Part shown: in pieces, positions 25,388 to 37,657 of the stretch | Numbering within the stretch: position 1 is the stretch's first letter | Layout: every line of letters starts with the position of its first letter | Assembly: GCA_028564675.1 (NCBI GenBank) | Contig: JAOVVO010000475.1 | Location: 1-64,000 of the forward strand | Length of the DNA: 64,000 nucleotides | Source of the DNA: Onchocerca lupi | Lineage: Eukaryota; Nematoda; Chromadorea; Rhabditida; Onchocercidae | Direction of reading: 5' to 3' | The notes under the pieces: model-generated | Told to the model about the DNA's origin: nothing | The model's database searches: none | The model's input: the letters and a program-made list of their open reading frames with translations, nothing else | Translations under genes and position numbers: made by a program

Positions 25388-28300
25388 TAACTAATCGAAA
25401 AATAACAAAATTTTATCTGTGTGTGTGTATTTTAAAAGGAAAATAGCATATTAAAGTCGTTTTTTAACTATGGAAAAAATAAATGAGAAATTTGATGGAT
25501 GATAATGGATTCTTGGAAATTCACGTAATCATAGAAAATACACGAAGTTAACAAACCGGGTAGAATAAATGGTGCAAGAAGATCGATGAGTAGATTACGA
25601 CGTTGCGAATAATAAAGTGCCGAAATACGAACAGAATGATGAAAATCCGGTCGACGTTGGCGTAATTCGGAAATTAACCGGAATGTGAGCAATAAAGCAG
25701 ATGGAAAAATACCCGGATACTGTATTCCAGATGATAATGATGATGGACCAGCTAAATCTGAAGTTGCACTGGCAGATGGAACGGATGCGAAATCTTGTTG
25801 ACCGTATTGCGAATACAGTAATTCATTTTTAGCTATAAATAATGAATTTTAGGAGTGTATTTTTTTTTTTTTTTTTTAATAACAAAATTTACAGTAAAAA
25901 AAGATTTAATAGAAAAATTTTAAAATATTTTTAAAAAAATTCTTAAAAAATTAAACAAAAAATAAATCTTAGTAAAAGTTTTTCTTCATACTTATTAATA
26001 TCATTTTCTTCGAGAAAACTATTGAAAGTATTATCAAAAATTATATGATAAGCTATTCTCTCGAAATTATAAATTTATTTTTGAAGTATTTATAAATTTT
26101 TGCTGCTTCACATTTACAAACATTCATTTATGTTTGCTAATTTTATTAATAATTTTAATGATCCCTCATAAATTTAAATTTCGTTAAAATTCAAATCATC
26201 AAGATTGTAAAAATCAAAGAGGAGACAATCACGACATCAGTAATGGGCATAAAATCGATTACATATGACACATTTTTAGCATTGTCAAACATATGTCATC
26301 CGCATATACTACGTATATTATTTTGAAATTATCACTGATCATTGCTTATTCTTATAAACAGGTATCAGTAAAAATATCATGATTATTTGTGACGAATAGT
26401 AAAAACTATGATTATATATGATCATCGATAACAATGAAATGATTTAGTAATTTTCAACGAATAATTCGATTTGCAATAATTTATATTTTTTCATCTAAAA
26501 TTCATCTTTCATGACCTCATCATTCTTTCTCAAGGAAGATCAACCTTATCATTCATTTCCTAAGTAAGGTCAAAGAAAATCTTAGCTAATTAAATGATAA
26601 AACTATAGGAAATTGATACCTTTTGTCACAGCACCAAAATAAATAAAGCAAGCATCAGAACCACTGAAGCATGTTTGCAATAAATCCGGCAAGCAAACTG
26701 AACATATTTGTTGCTGAAAAATAATCTTTGTTTTAGCGCAATTTTATCATGATTTCATATTATTATTATCATAATCACTGAAGTGTTATAATTCTATATG
26801 GTTTTACATGTTATTACGATCTTCTCAATAACATGATTTCATGATTTTATACTGTCATCATGATCAAAACTGACGTATCATGATTTCAATGATTTTATGC
26901 TATCATTTGCAATATCGTGATTTTTCAAGATTTTCATTATAAACTATTGCTCTTAATTGTCAAATTTATGAAAGTTTTTGCATACTCATGAATTATTATG
27001 AAAATTTATAAAGCAAAGCAATAAACAGGTTGTCACAAGCAATTTTCTTTGGCCTGTGATCTTTCTGATTGCATCCAACTTCTTCACAACAGATTAAAAA
27101 ATGAAATTTGGGTAAATTAATTAATTTAATAACAAACAATGGTAGCATCTGATGCAAAAATTTGATCGAATGTATGTTTGCTGAATGATTTCGAAATGCT
27201 CGATTGATTGCATCGAAAAACGAAACTGTTTCCATGTACGGTTACATTTTCCAAATCTTCATCTGCTAATCGAAGTATTGTTTTTAGCTGAAATAAATTG
27301 CAATACTATCGTTTCTGGCATCTTTTTTCTGGATTTATTAGTAAGTTCAATTCGGAAATTACTCAAATAGAGAAGTAATATCACTGGACGGAATGTTTAA
27401 TATTTAATGCTGGAAAACTTTTGCTATATTTTTGCTTCTTTTTCACTTTATTAAATATGGTTTTCAATTTTCGTAATTAAACAACTTCTTGAATTTTATT
27501 AGAAAATTTTGAAATTATCAATAATCTGTAAATTTTTAAAATAACCAATCGTCTATATAAATAAAAATGTTTTGTTCGTTTGTTCAAAATCTTAAATTTT
27601 CGAAAATTCTTAAACATGCGCCTATTTGAATGCAACGTTGCATTCAAATTTCAAATCAATTAGTGAAAAACTTGAAACGTTATGTTGAAATGAACAAAGA
27701 GCATTTGCATTTTTATTTATATAGATTATTTCAGATGTAAATATGTTATTTCAAAAAAATTTTGTGAAAGAATAGTTGGAAGTTAAGCAAAGCAACTGGT
27801 ATTTTCATAAGAAGATTTTTTTGGTTTTTTAAAATTTTGTTTACTTTTCATTTTTCATTTTTGTTGATTAGCAAAGCAACGTTTCTTCTCTTTTCGAACT
27901 TAATAGATCAACTGATGGAGAGATTGAGACAGCTGCGTTGACGAGAAATGGAAATAATTCCATTTATCATTTACGGTCATAAAGGTTGACAACATCAGTT
28001 GATCATTTGAAAGACGAGCATTCGAAGCATCATAGATATCTAGTGATTAGTTATCAGTAGCAGCAGCAACTAATCAATAATTAATCAGTAACAGAAGCAA
28101 CTAATGAATTCACACTATACGAATGGATGATTGGTTATCTTTCAATAAGAACTACTCAACCATTTCAGAAATTGTTCAAGTTTACAACAAGTCTTTCATT
28201 CTATCTAAAACTCTCGGGCCGTAAAATACAAAAGAATGAGAGATCATGGGAATCTGTTTATGAATGAATCTTCATGATCGAGAAAAAAATTTTAGACATT

Positions 28301-29886
28301 TTTGGAATACAATGGATCTTTGTGATTGCGAAAAAAATTGGTTTAAAATCTTGAAATATCCGATAATTCAGCATGCCAATAAATATAAAAATGAGAGATC
28401 TTGGGAATCTTCTTCTTTTTTTTTTTATTATAAATGAATTTTCACGATCGAGAAAAAAATTTCAGCCATTTTTTGGATACCAAGATGATTCCTGAAATGA
28501 AATCGAAAAAAATATAGGTTGTAGCGAGTTGGTCATCGAAGATCTTAACAATAAATCGCCGAATTTAAAGAGAATCAAATAATGAAAAAGTTTTATACTT
28601 CAAAGAAGAAAATGAATTATAATCGTGTGAAATGATAAAACTATTTGCTTCAGAATGAACTATAAAGAAAGAAGAAAATTGTGGTGATAAATGATTCTGA
28701 GAAACCACAGCAAGATAAATTGGTTTCTAGAGTTTCGGATAAAATAATATTTGAGAATTCTCTCTTTTTTTTTTTTTATTTCAATTAATTTTTAATCAAA
28801 TGAAATTTAAATAAATTTTTTTCTGAATAATAACATTTCTTTTATTGTACATTTTTCTCGTGCTAATTTGAATTGATTTGAAGTTTCTTTTTTTTACATT
28901 TATTTATTTAAATTTTTATAAAAACATTTATTTATTTATTTATCGATTTGTTTATTTAAATAAAAATTTACCAATATCTATTCATTCATTTATTTATTTA
29001 TTTTTTGAAATGGAAAAATTAGAGAATAAATTATTGTTGATGAAATTGTAGTAAAAATATATTTATATGGAATCAAATCAATTTTCTTTTTTTTTTTGTT
29101 GTTATTTGATATTGTAAATATACATATTTGTTTGACAACTTTGTAACTTTGCAGTTAAGTAGCAGCCGTTAAATGTAATTTGATATGATAATGCCAACTC
29201 ATCATATCACCATTGCAAGTTTCAAGCATTTGGAAATAAATAAACTATCCCGATCTCGATAGCATAACGTCAAAAATCTCTCCGATAATAGCAATTCTTT
29301 TGTTTACTTTTAATATTAGCAAACAATGCAAGCTTATCTCCACGTATATCCATTCCATACCGATACAAATTATTCATAAAATACATATTTATTTCAATGA
29401 TACTAAATTAGAATTTTTACTATATCAGTAATCAATTAAATTAGGTTAGATTAAAGTTCAAAGAAGGAAATATAGCAAATGCTTATTTATTTTTGAAAAT
29501 ATTGAAATTATTCAATAATTTGAAGAGATGAACTTTTCTCTCAAAAATAATTCGCAGCACACTAAATGGTTATTCTATGATGACATACACAAAAAAAACT
29601 TCAAACTTCAGTTCGAAATTTTTTAAAACTTTCGTAGAAATTTCAGAAAATTTCAACTAATTAGATTTGGAAAAAAAAAAGAAAAAAGAAAAAAAAAAAG
29701 GAAGCAAACCTGAGGACTTGAAGGTGATCGTGTTGTTGGTGCGATCAAAAAACGATGCAATGCTGGTGGAAGTGGAATTTCCTCTGCGAATTTCTGATTT
29801 CGTTCATTTTGAATTCGACTTAATTTGGCTAACTTACGTGAAGATTGAAATCGCACGGTTAAACTATCCGGCCGCTCATACGGCAT
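12605..29886 (-). CDS. vab-8: VAB-8/KIF26-family kinesin-like protein
   Basis: Nineteen exons, all in phase (941 residues): 29886-29710, 26713-26620, 25832-25557, 24962-24828, 23828-23774, 22362-22195, 21721-21559, 20059-19938, 19205-19070, 18801-18547, 18213-18103, 15489-15334, 15058-14823, 14609-14433, 14087-14009, 13667-13478, 13267-13212, 13004-12837, 12676-12605. Residues ~60-356 are a degenerate kinesin motor: LLQTCFSGSDACFIYFG where the P-loop should be (no GxxxxGKT), LLIDLLAPF, SELRVDSVEQA, GGRSRLCLIDLGLGER (switch II region, ~260-268), SPLCMLLKESLGS, and an ISESENILQMMSKIQRA helix. KIF26-type marks follow: SSSEQSCAETVIFLGP, then a long Ser/Asn-rich tail. It ends in a coiled coil (~863-930) finishing ILEKRLIACRNHAMIVTC. 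KIF26/VAB-8 proteins guide cell and axon migration and bind microtubules without normal ATPase cycling. Exon 5 uses a GC donor. A TTTCAAG acceptor lies 17 nt before the ATG. Confidence 0.9.
27552..27725. mobile_element. 174-bp MITE-like element in vab-8 intron 1
   Basis: Bounded by matching inverted ends, TCTATATAAATAAAAATG at the left and its complement at the right. Its middle contains a perfect 26-bp palindrome at 27624-27649 centred on AACGTT. The same ends bound the 1.27-kb element at 49867-51132, so both belong to one family. No target duplication is evident, and no coding capacity. Confidence 0.75.
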
Positions 29887-30412
29887 TGTTGAAATATTGA
29901 AAACTTGAAATTAGATTGAAAGTAAGCAATTTTTAAAATGTAAACAATAAGTTTGAAAATTACGAGCATTGAAATTTATGATCAAAATAATTTAAATGCA
30001 TTTTGAATGTTAGCAATTATTGTCAAGTAGTTCATATATTTGGCTTAGATTATGAGAAATGAAATCTTTTAGATATTTAAGTATTCAAAACAAATATGAT
30101 CGAGAAATTTATAATTTAAGGATTCATTCGCATAAGTATGCTAATAATGACTCATTTTGAAAGAAGTAATAAATAGTTGTCAAAGAGGTAAACGATGAAT
30201 AAAATTTTTAAATCAAAACAATTGACAAAATGAATGGAAAAATATTCTTATTGAATGCAAAATTTTTGATAAAAAAATAATTTTCCAATTCTGATCAATT
30301 CTGATTACTTTCCCAAATACAAAATAGATTCTGATCTAATTCTGATTAACATAAGTAATTCGATATTGATCATTTTTCCAAACCAAAGATTCAATGAAAG
30401 ATTCTGATTTAT

Positions 30413-30511
30413 AGATTTAGCAAAGAATTCTGATAACTTACCAAGTGTATAAAAAGATTTAGCAAAAAATTCTAATAATTTCCCAAGTGCATAAATAGAT
30501 TTAGCAAAAGA
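30413..30511. repeat. 42-bp tandem repeat, ~2.4 copies
   Basis: Units start AGATTTAGCAAA at 30413, 30455 and 30497 with a constant 42-bp period and a few substitutions. The open frame it creates on the minus strand (repeated FAKS...LGKL) is a product of the repeat and not evidence of a gene. Confidence 0.85.
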
Positions 30512-33096
30512 ATTTTGGAATCTAATCAATCATTCTCCTACTATCACATCTTCTTAAAAAAAAAAAAAAACAATTGAAAATTTATTTCCAAAAAAAGAAA
30601 AAAAAAAACGAAAAAAAAAAATAAATAAGCAAATAAATGAATGCCTTAATAGAATTTGAGCCAAAAATATACGATTCTTTCTTGGTTATAGATTTAAATG
30701 CAAATTAAAGAGTGTTTGCCCGAAAATTTTGTAAAACAATTAAATGTTGATTTAATTAAATTCTCGAATAAAATATGATCATTAATGATATAGCTTATCG
30801 GGTGCCAGAATAACAGATAAACAATAATAATAAATTACTGAATAGAATTTAACAAAGAATGATGGCGAATTCATTTTCATGATTTGATTAAAGAGGAAAT
30901 TAGAAAAGAAGCTTCAGGAAGAAATGGGCAATTTTGAGGATTGGTAGAAAAGATTGGCCAAGCCAAATGATGCCTTCATACAATGAAAGCCTTAATTCAA
31001 TAAAGCTCCAAACTGCAAGTTATATACATATTTATATATATATATATATATATTGGCCAAGACTATTAGGACAATATTTTCAGAAAATTGTTTAAACAAA
31101 AAGCTTGTTGAAATGAAGTTGGCATTATTCTTGAGGGAGTTAAACTTTAAAGCTTTCAGCTTAGCCTTGTAGCAGTTTGCTGAATGTTTTAAGTGGTAGT
31201 TAAAAATGAAAGAAAAATTTTACTAAAAAAATACTTTTAAGAGAGAAAGAAGAAAAAGAAGAAGAAAAAAGAAAGAATAATTGAAAAAAATTAATTGAAA
31301 ATAATTTATTAACAACGATTATTTTATTGCCAAATTTATAATTCTCTTTTTTTTTTTCTGGGACTAATAAACCTTTAATTTAATAAATTATTAATTTAAT
31401 TGTCTATTACTTATTTTGCTCATATTTTTTTAATAAGTAATAGATGATTGGATTAATAATTCATTAAATTGAAAGTTTATGTAAAAGTTGGCGAAAAAAG
31501 ACCGAATTATAAGATTCTTTTGAAAGAATTACAAAATTAGAATGAGCAAAATTTTAATTCCATCTCAATTTTCCCTCAATTATTCGATTATTTCAATTTA
31601 ATTGTTTTTGTAGTGAAATTAATTTAAAATTTGAAGCAGTAATTTAGGGAAAAAGACTGAGAGATCTTGGAAACTCCGAAAGTTTTCTGAACCTAATAAA
31701 GTTATTCTTATCTTACTCTCACATATGCAAACTATTTGTTGAATCTTCAATTTTATCAAGTACAGTATGATAAATCACATCGATATCTCGAGCCGATCGA
31801 GATCAACTATAATGCTCATATATCTTATGACCTCATAAAATTTAAATTCTCTTATAAAAGATTTTATTTTGCGAAAAAAAAAAATTTAAAATAATTTTGG
31901 AAGAAAAAAAAAATTCCAAATAACAATTTTTAAATTGCTATCAACAAAATGAATGAACTAATTAATTGACCTCAACAGATCGATAGCGAAAGTTTTCCTT
32001 GCGACCAAACAAAAGGTCACGACTTGTCCTAACGTATTTTCAGTCGCAACCAAAAAGCGAGAGAATGAAACCAAAGGGAAATAAATTTCTTATCAGGGAT
32101 GGATATGATATGGTTTGCTCTTTGTTGGGGTGTAACCTTTCGTCCGACAGGTCTATATCTTCTTCCTATCGAAGTCCATCCCACATTTTTAGCGAAACAA
32201 CTGTAATAGTAGCTTTTCGTGGATCATCATCATCGGATCGGGAAGAAGAGGAGGAGGAGGAGGAGGAGGAGGATTGAAGTGATTGAAATTGAAATTTCAC
32301 GTCGAAAAATTTCAACCAAAGAAGAGACGATGATGATGGAATCAACGGGTCAACAACTTTGAGGTGCAAATACCAAAATGACAGCCGCCCTCTCAACTTT
32401 TCTTCGACCCAACAAATAATTATCAATGAAAATGATCTAAAAAACCATCTGTGAATCGAAATTTTCATTTATTTCACTCTAAATTATCCATCAGAGAAGC
32501 GATTGCTACATTTGACAACGAAAAAGTCATGAACTTTGAAAGCAAACGAAAATTTACTTCGTTCTTTGACCTTTCAAAAAAAAAAAAAAAAAACTTTTTG
32601 CTGGTCAATCAACGAATAAGCGCAAGAATTGACAAAGAATTTCATATAGCATTATTCATTTTGATCTTTCATGATTTCTTTTTTCTTCACGGGTTTTTTT
32701 TTTCAATTTTTTTCTCTTTTTTTATTAATATTTTGTTTTTGTGAATTTTTAAATGTTGTCGGTAGATGAGAAATTCTTGCTTTCAATGTAATTAAAATAG
32801 AAATTGTAGCAATAAGTTGAAAACATGATAAAAGTTTTCGAAAGATCAAGAAACGAAGGATTTTATTGATATAAGATTATCATTAGATTTAATTCATATA
32901 AAAATCATCATTATTAGTTATTTCATCATTAAAATTATTTACTGTTTGAATTTTATTCTTCTCTTCATCATTGTATATTATTTTAATTTCAAAAAATTTA
33001 TAATTCGCAAAAAATCTTCCATTTTTCATTTGCACTATGTTAAAAATTTTTGCGATTATTGGATTACGACATTCATCAATCTTGCGACTTCAAAAT

Positions 33097-33152
33097 GCAA
33101 ATACCGCTCAGAATATGATTTAAAGCAAATACCGCTCAGATTATGATTTAAA
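33097..33152. repeat. 28-bp tandem duplication
   Basis: Two adjacent copies of a unit beginning GCAAATACCGCTCAG (33097-33124 and 33125-33152) differ at one base, indicating a recent duplication. Confidence 0.95.
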
Positions 33153-33720
33153 ATGATAGTACAAATCAAATACAACGTATAAATTATCTGAGCAACAAAC
33201 AGAATGTTGTCTTGTTGAAAGGAATGAAAAGGAATCAAAGCTTGTCATCAAATTCTCAAAAGATGTCCTTGAGAGAAAATTTGTTAAGATGAAAGACCTC
33301 TGCTCTTTCTAAATTTAATTTTGTTCTTAGAAAATTAAAAATAAAACTTAGAATAATTCTTTTTTCCATTCGCTCATTATTTCTAAATGAGATAATATCT
33401 TTTGACTGATAAAAGAATGATATCTTTGATAAAGATATGGTATCTTTTCACCTGATAAAAAATGATAACCTTTCAAATGTTTAAGCTTAACTTTATATTT
33501 TAATATCGAAATGATAGATTTGTTTCGAAATGTTAGAAAGTTCATTTTCAAAATAGAAAATTCTTTTTTTTTTTTCTTCTATCTTATGAAAACATAATCA
33601 TGGTAACAGAGCTGATAATGTTTAATAATGATTATTAATTGATTTTTTGAAAAGAAAATTTTTGCAATTACATATGTTTTATTCATAAAAGTTTCTAAAA
33701 AAGAACAAAAAAAAAAATAA

Positions 33721-33783
33721 AGCTAAAATTAGCGATAACGATGATTTGGCAAAAGCTAAAATTAGCGATAACGATGATTTGGC
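33721..33783. repeat. 33-bp tandem duplication
   Basis: Two copies of a unit beginning AGCTAAAATTAGCGATAACG at 33721 and 33754, identical over the 30 bases compared. A shorter GATAACGATAACGA run follows. Confidence 0.95.
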
Positions 33784-34303
33784 ACTGATAACGATAACGA
33801 CGCAAAAACACGAAAACGATAATTTATGTCTCCATGGGTGACAATTTTCTTCTTTTGTCATCATTGTCGTCTACTATTAGACAGATCGATCATTACCATT
33901 AACTAATCAGACAATGATTCATTAAAATTATGCAGATTTCAATGAGACGACAAGAAATGAAATTTATTCCTTTTCTGTATCGCTTTTTTTTTCTTCTTTC
34001 CGGATTCCATATGGTTAAAACTATTCCGGAATGCAATGCTTCATAATTATCGATCGATCGCAGATCGATCAAAGAATTTGCGAAATATTTACTTTTCTGT
34101 TGAATAGAAAAGCTTCGAAATCGCATTTCCTTTACTTCGGATTTATTCTAATAAAAGAAATGGATTAAAATGCAATGAAATCAAAAAAAGCTTCCTTTTT
34201 TTTTTTCGTCTGTTAATCTTGTCATTCAGTTTTTCCTTTCTTCTTCTTGTTTACCCATCAATTCGGCAAAACAAAGAAATTCATTGGAAGAGATTTGAGT
34301 TGA

Positions 34304-34330
34304 CAGATCGACCGATCGATCGATCGATCA
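34304..34330. repeat. GATC tetranucleotide microsatellite
   Basis: A run of (GATC)n with one interruption: GATCGACCGATCGATCGATC and onward. A related CGATCGATCGCAGATCGATC sits about 250 bp upstream, near 34050. Confidence 0.8.
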
Positions 34331-34509
34331 ATGGATGCGACAATCACAAATACATACAAACAAGGATTATTCTCAATTACAATATTAATCTTTGGCATTA
34401 TAGCACTCTCTTTCTTCAAATATTTACATTCCATTAATTATTTCATTCATAATTAATCTTTCATCTATCGATATTTTTTTCTTCCTTTCTTATCAACTAT
34501 GATATTGAT

Positions 34510-34608
34510 ATATTGGTACTTATGATACTGTTTTAGATTATTGAGTTATTTTCATTGTACTCCTGAAATTAGCTCAATAACCTAAATTAGTATCATAAGT
34601 ACCAATAT
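34510..34608. repeat. Long near-perfect hairpin (possible small-RNA precursor)
   Basis: The arm beginning ATATTGGTACTTATGATACT pairs with the complement ending at 34608 over ~44 bp with about five mismatches. The first 20 pairs are perfect, and the loop is only ~11 nt. Size and shape fit a miRNA precursor on either strand, or a tiny foldback transposon. Both arms are non-repetitive elsewhere in the window as far as I can see. No expression evidence is available. Confidence 0.5.
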
Positions 34609-34629
34609 GTATCAGACTTACAGCTTTGA

Positions 34630-35035
34630 ATTGTAGAAATATAATTAATTAATGATAATTATTCAATAATGAATGAAATAATTAAATATAATAATTATAT
34701 TATCTATATTAAATTATGATAAAATATTAATCAAATAATAAAATTTTACTCCTTCAACTTTTTTTTTATTTAGCTTATCAATAAAGTAAATTATTATTTC
34801 TTCTTTCTGACAAAGTTCGATATATATCTTATATTGATATGGATATCTATAACTTATCCAACTTATCTTTGCCTTATCAATAAAACGCATTGCTAAGATG
34901 GAAATTTTTAAAGATAATATAAATTGTAATAATTAAACAACAATTTGAATTGCAAAAATATAGTTATTGATAATCATTCAATAATGTTAATGAAAATATG
35001 ATAAAATATTGATCAAATAATGAAATGTAAATTTT
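34630..35035. repeat. Diverged direct repeat, two copies
   Basis: A block running from TTTGAATTG through ATAATTATTCAATAATG to GATAAAATATTAATCAAATA (about 34630-34745) recurs as TTTGAATTGCAAAAATATAG to GATAAAATATTGATCAAATA (about 34943-35030). It reads as an old ~310-bp segmental duplication. A shorter AGTAATAAATTAATAAAAAT duplication follows at 35057-35120. Confidence 0.55.
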
Positions 35036-36594
35036 TCAGATAATAGTGATGCAGAAGTAATAAATTAATAAAAATTGAAAATGAAAAACTAGTAAACGAG
35101 TAATAAATTAATAAAAATTACGAAGTAATAATAAAATTGAAAATAATAAATTTTAAAGCTAAATATATATCAAATCCAATTATCATTAGGAAAAATAAAA
35201 AAATGTATATAGTTTTAAACTTATTGATCATATATTCAGACAATTTGATGTATGAAAAAATGATCGGAAAAAGATTTCACCTTAATATAGTATTAATTTA
35301 ATTGAAATATGAATATTATTAATCTAAATTAAAATAAAATTCTATTCATATGCTGTAGTTGGATTTAAACGGAAAATCAATTTCATAAAATTTTTAAATT
35401 GTAAAATAAGTAAATGCTATGATAAATTTGTCTAGCATATTTTTTATATGGCTATTGCCGTTCCCAAATAATTTGTTGGAAATTTGAAAAAATTAATTAA
35501 AAAATTAATGAAAAAATTAATTTATTTTAATAAGCTAACAGCAAATATTAAGGCTCAACAAAAATATATTATGTGTTAAAATTCTAAATAGCATAATATG
35601 TTTTTCTTTTCCTCAAAATTTTGTTGTTATAAGCCTGGAAAGAGTATTTTAATAAAAATTGCTAACTGAAAAATTTATCAGCCAAGAAATTGGGCATCTG
35701 GGAATTGTAAGTGAGACTTCAAAAGGAGCCACAAAAAAAGAATTGCTGAAGAGAATTCATCAAAAAAAAAAAAGCCAAAAAAAAAGGAACATATATTTGC
35801 AATGTTAGACAGAGTAATTTTTGGCCTAAGGCCTAAAACGACAAAATTCCTAACTTTACGCAAACAAATTAATCAATGAGGCAGAATACAGTGAAAAAAA
35901 AAAAATTGTTGCTATTCAAAAGAGACAAATAGGCAAAATGTAATGTTTGAAATTTCAATCAGGCTCAAAAAAAGTGGATAAAATGACAGCCTGGGATAAT
36001 GATGGTAGGGAAGGCTTCGGCTTAGGCCTACTACTAATTCGTTAATTTGAGATCAATTCGTTTTTAATGCGTTCAAAAGAAAAAATTTTGACAGCCAAAA
36101 GCCAAGTTTAATTTTTTTGCGATTGCTTTTGGATCTTAAAACATGGTATAGAGTTAAACATTTGGCAAAATATATGTCGATTTTAAGTTAATTTTCTAAA
36201 TTAATTACCATTTTAAGTGATTTTATAACAATTTTAAGTTATTTTTCATCAAATTTAAGTTACTTTTTCTTTATGTAAACAAATACAAATGCATACATAT
36301 TGTATATACAATATAATATATATGCAATATAATTATATTATGTGTCGATCCATTCCATGTACTTCATTTTAGGCTCAATTTGGCTAATATAATTGGCCAA
36401 TTGATCGGGCCAAGGATAGGGTAAAAGATTGGATGCGTAATTAGTAAGTATGAGAAAAGTGGTGATTTTTTATGCCATCAACCATATGGTCATAAATGCG
36501 GTTTATAATTGAGCTGATAGCTTTTCTATTTAAATTTAATGAATGAACTGATCCATCAAATTCAATCGCTCCAAAATGATCACGGAAATCAAAA

Positions 36595-36662
36595 ATTCAT
36601 TAATTTGAATAATTCATTAATTTGAACGATTCATTAATTTGAATAATTCATTAATCTGAGCA
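36595..36662. repeat. 17-bp tandem repeat, 4 copies
   Basis: Unit ATTCATTAATTTGAATA, repeated at 17-bp intervals from 36595 with minor changes. Confidence 0.9.
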
Positions 36663-37601
36663 GTATTCTTATTTGAAAAAAGAAAAAAAAAAAAGGAGCG
36701 AATTTCACAATTTTGATTTTTTAAATTGATTGAATTCAAATTATTTGGCTGAGATCAAAAAACGATTCTCATCCTTCAATTTGCAATTCACATGAAATAA
36801 TTTAGATAAAATATTTACTAATCTATTTATACATCCTTTAATTTTCATAACTTCCTTGAAAATATCAAAAAAAAAAAAAATCTTTTTTTATTAATTTTTT
36901 AAATTTTTTTTTCAAAATTCGATGACTTTCATAAAAAAAAAAAAATTTCATAAATAATTTTAAAATGAAAAATCTTGTATCAGTAAGTTGAAGTAATGAG
37001 AAATATTTTTGCAACGATGATAATTTTAATAAAAAAATACTTTGATAATTTCAATAAAAAATTAATTTCTTAATTTCTGACAGAATTAAAAATAATATTA
37101 TTCAAAACGAATGAAGCATTCAAATAAAAAAAAAAAAAAAAAAAGTGAAAGAAAGAAGAAATTTTGATCAGAAAAACGATGAAGACTTGTAATCATTCTA
37201 TTACGATGCAATACCAAATATCATTGGTTATAAGTTCCTGATATGTCTTATCATCTTATCAGTTTTAAGCAACAAAAAAAAACACACACAAAGCAATTGA
37301 TCAAGAAAGTGATACCACGGCAAATAATTGAAAATTCATTTAAACCTGCCAGATGGCTTATATCCGGTTATTTCATTTAGCTAAAAGCGGAAAGAAGAAA
37401 ACGGAAAGAACGAAAAGAAAAAAGAAAAGAAAAAAAAAGAAAGAAAAAAAGAAAATTATTGAACAAAATTGTCCATTACAAAAATAAAATCATCGGTTTT
37501 AATTCAATCACAAAAGAAAATTAAGAAATTTGCAAAAAAAAAAAAAAAAAATTAAATCGATCCAAAAAAAGAAAGTTGAAAAATCAATTTTTCAACTTTA
37601 C

Positions 37602-37657
37602 CTATTGATTCCTTTATTTACATGTAGCAAATCTACGGTTTCATCCCGTGTTTTCAT
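37602..37657 (-). CDS. Possible isolated 5' exon (low confidence)
   Basis: An ATG at 37657 opens 18 codons (MKTRDETVDLLHVNKGIN) ending at a good donor (AG|GTAAAG) at 37601. Codon use is less AT-driven than the surroundings. It lies ~7.7 kb upstream of the vab-8 start on the same strand. Its phase (two bases left over) does not join in frame to the acceptor just before the vab-8 ATG, so it would need another exon or would belong to something else. I do not recognise the peptide; it could be chance. Confidence 0.2.

Noticed and set aside
26741..26960. Series of ATGATTT/ATCATGATT motifs in a vab-8 intron
   Set aside because: Irregular spacing and low-complexity composition; no array structure, so not a CRISPR or satellite.
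30305..30529. Minus-strand frame with repeated FAKS...LGKL
   Set aside because: It is a direct product of the 42-bp tandem repeat.
31999..32468. Overlapping open frames with poly-Glu / poly-Ser on opposite strands
   Set aside because: They arise from a GGA trinucleotide run near 32242-32275. No splice context, no family similarity, and both strands are equally open.
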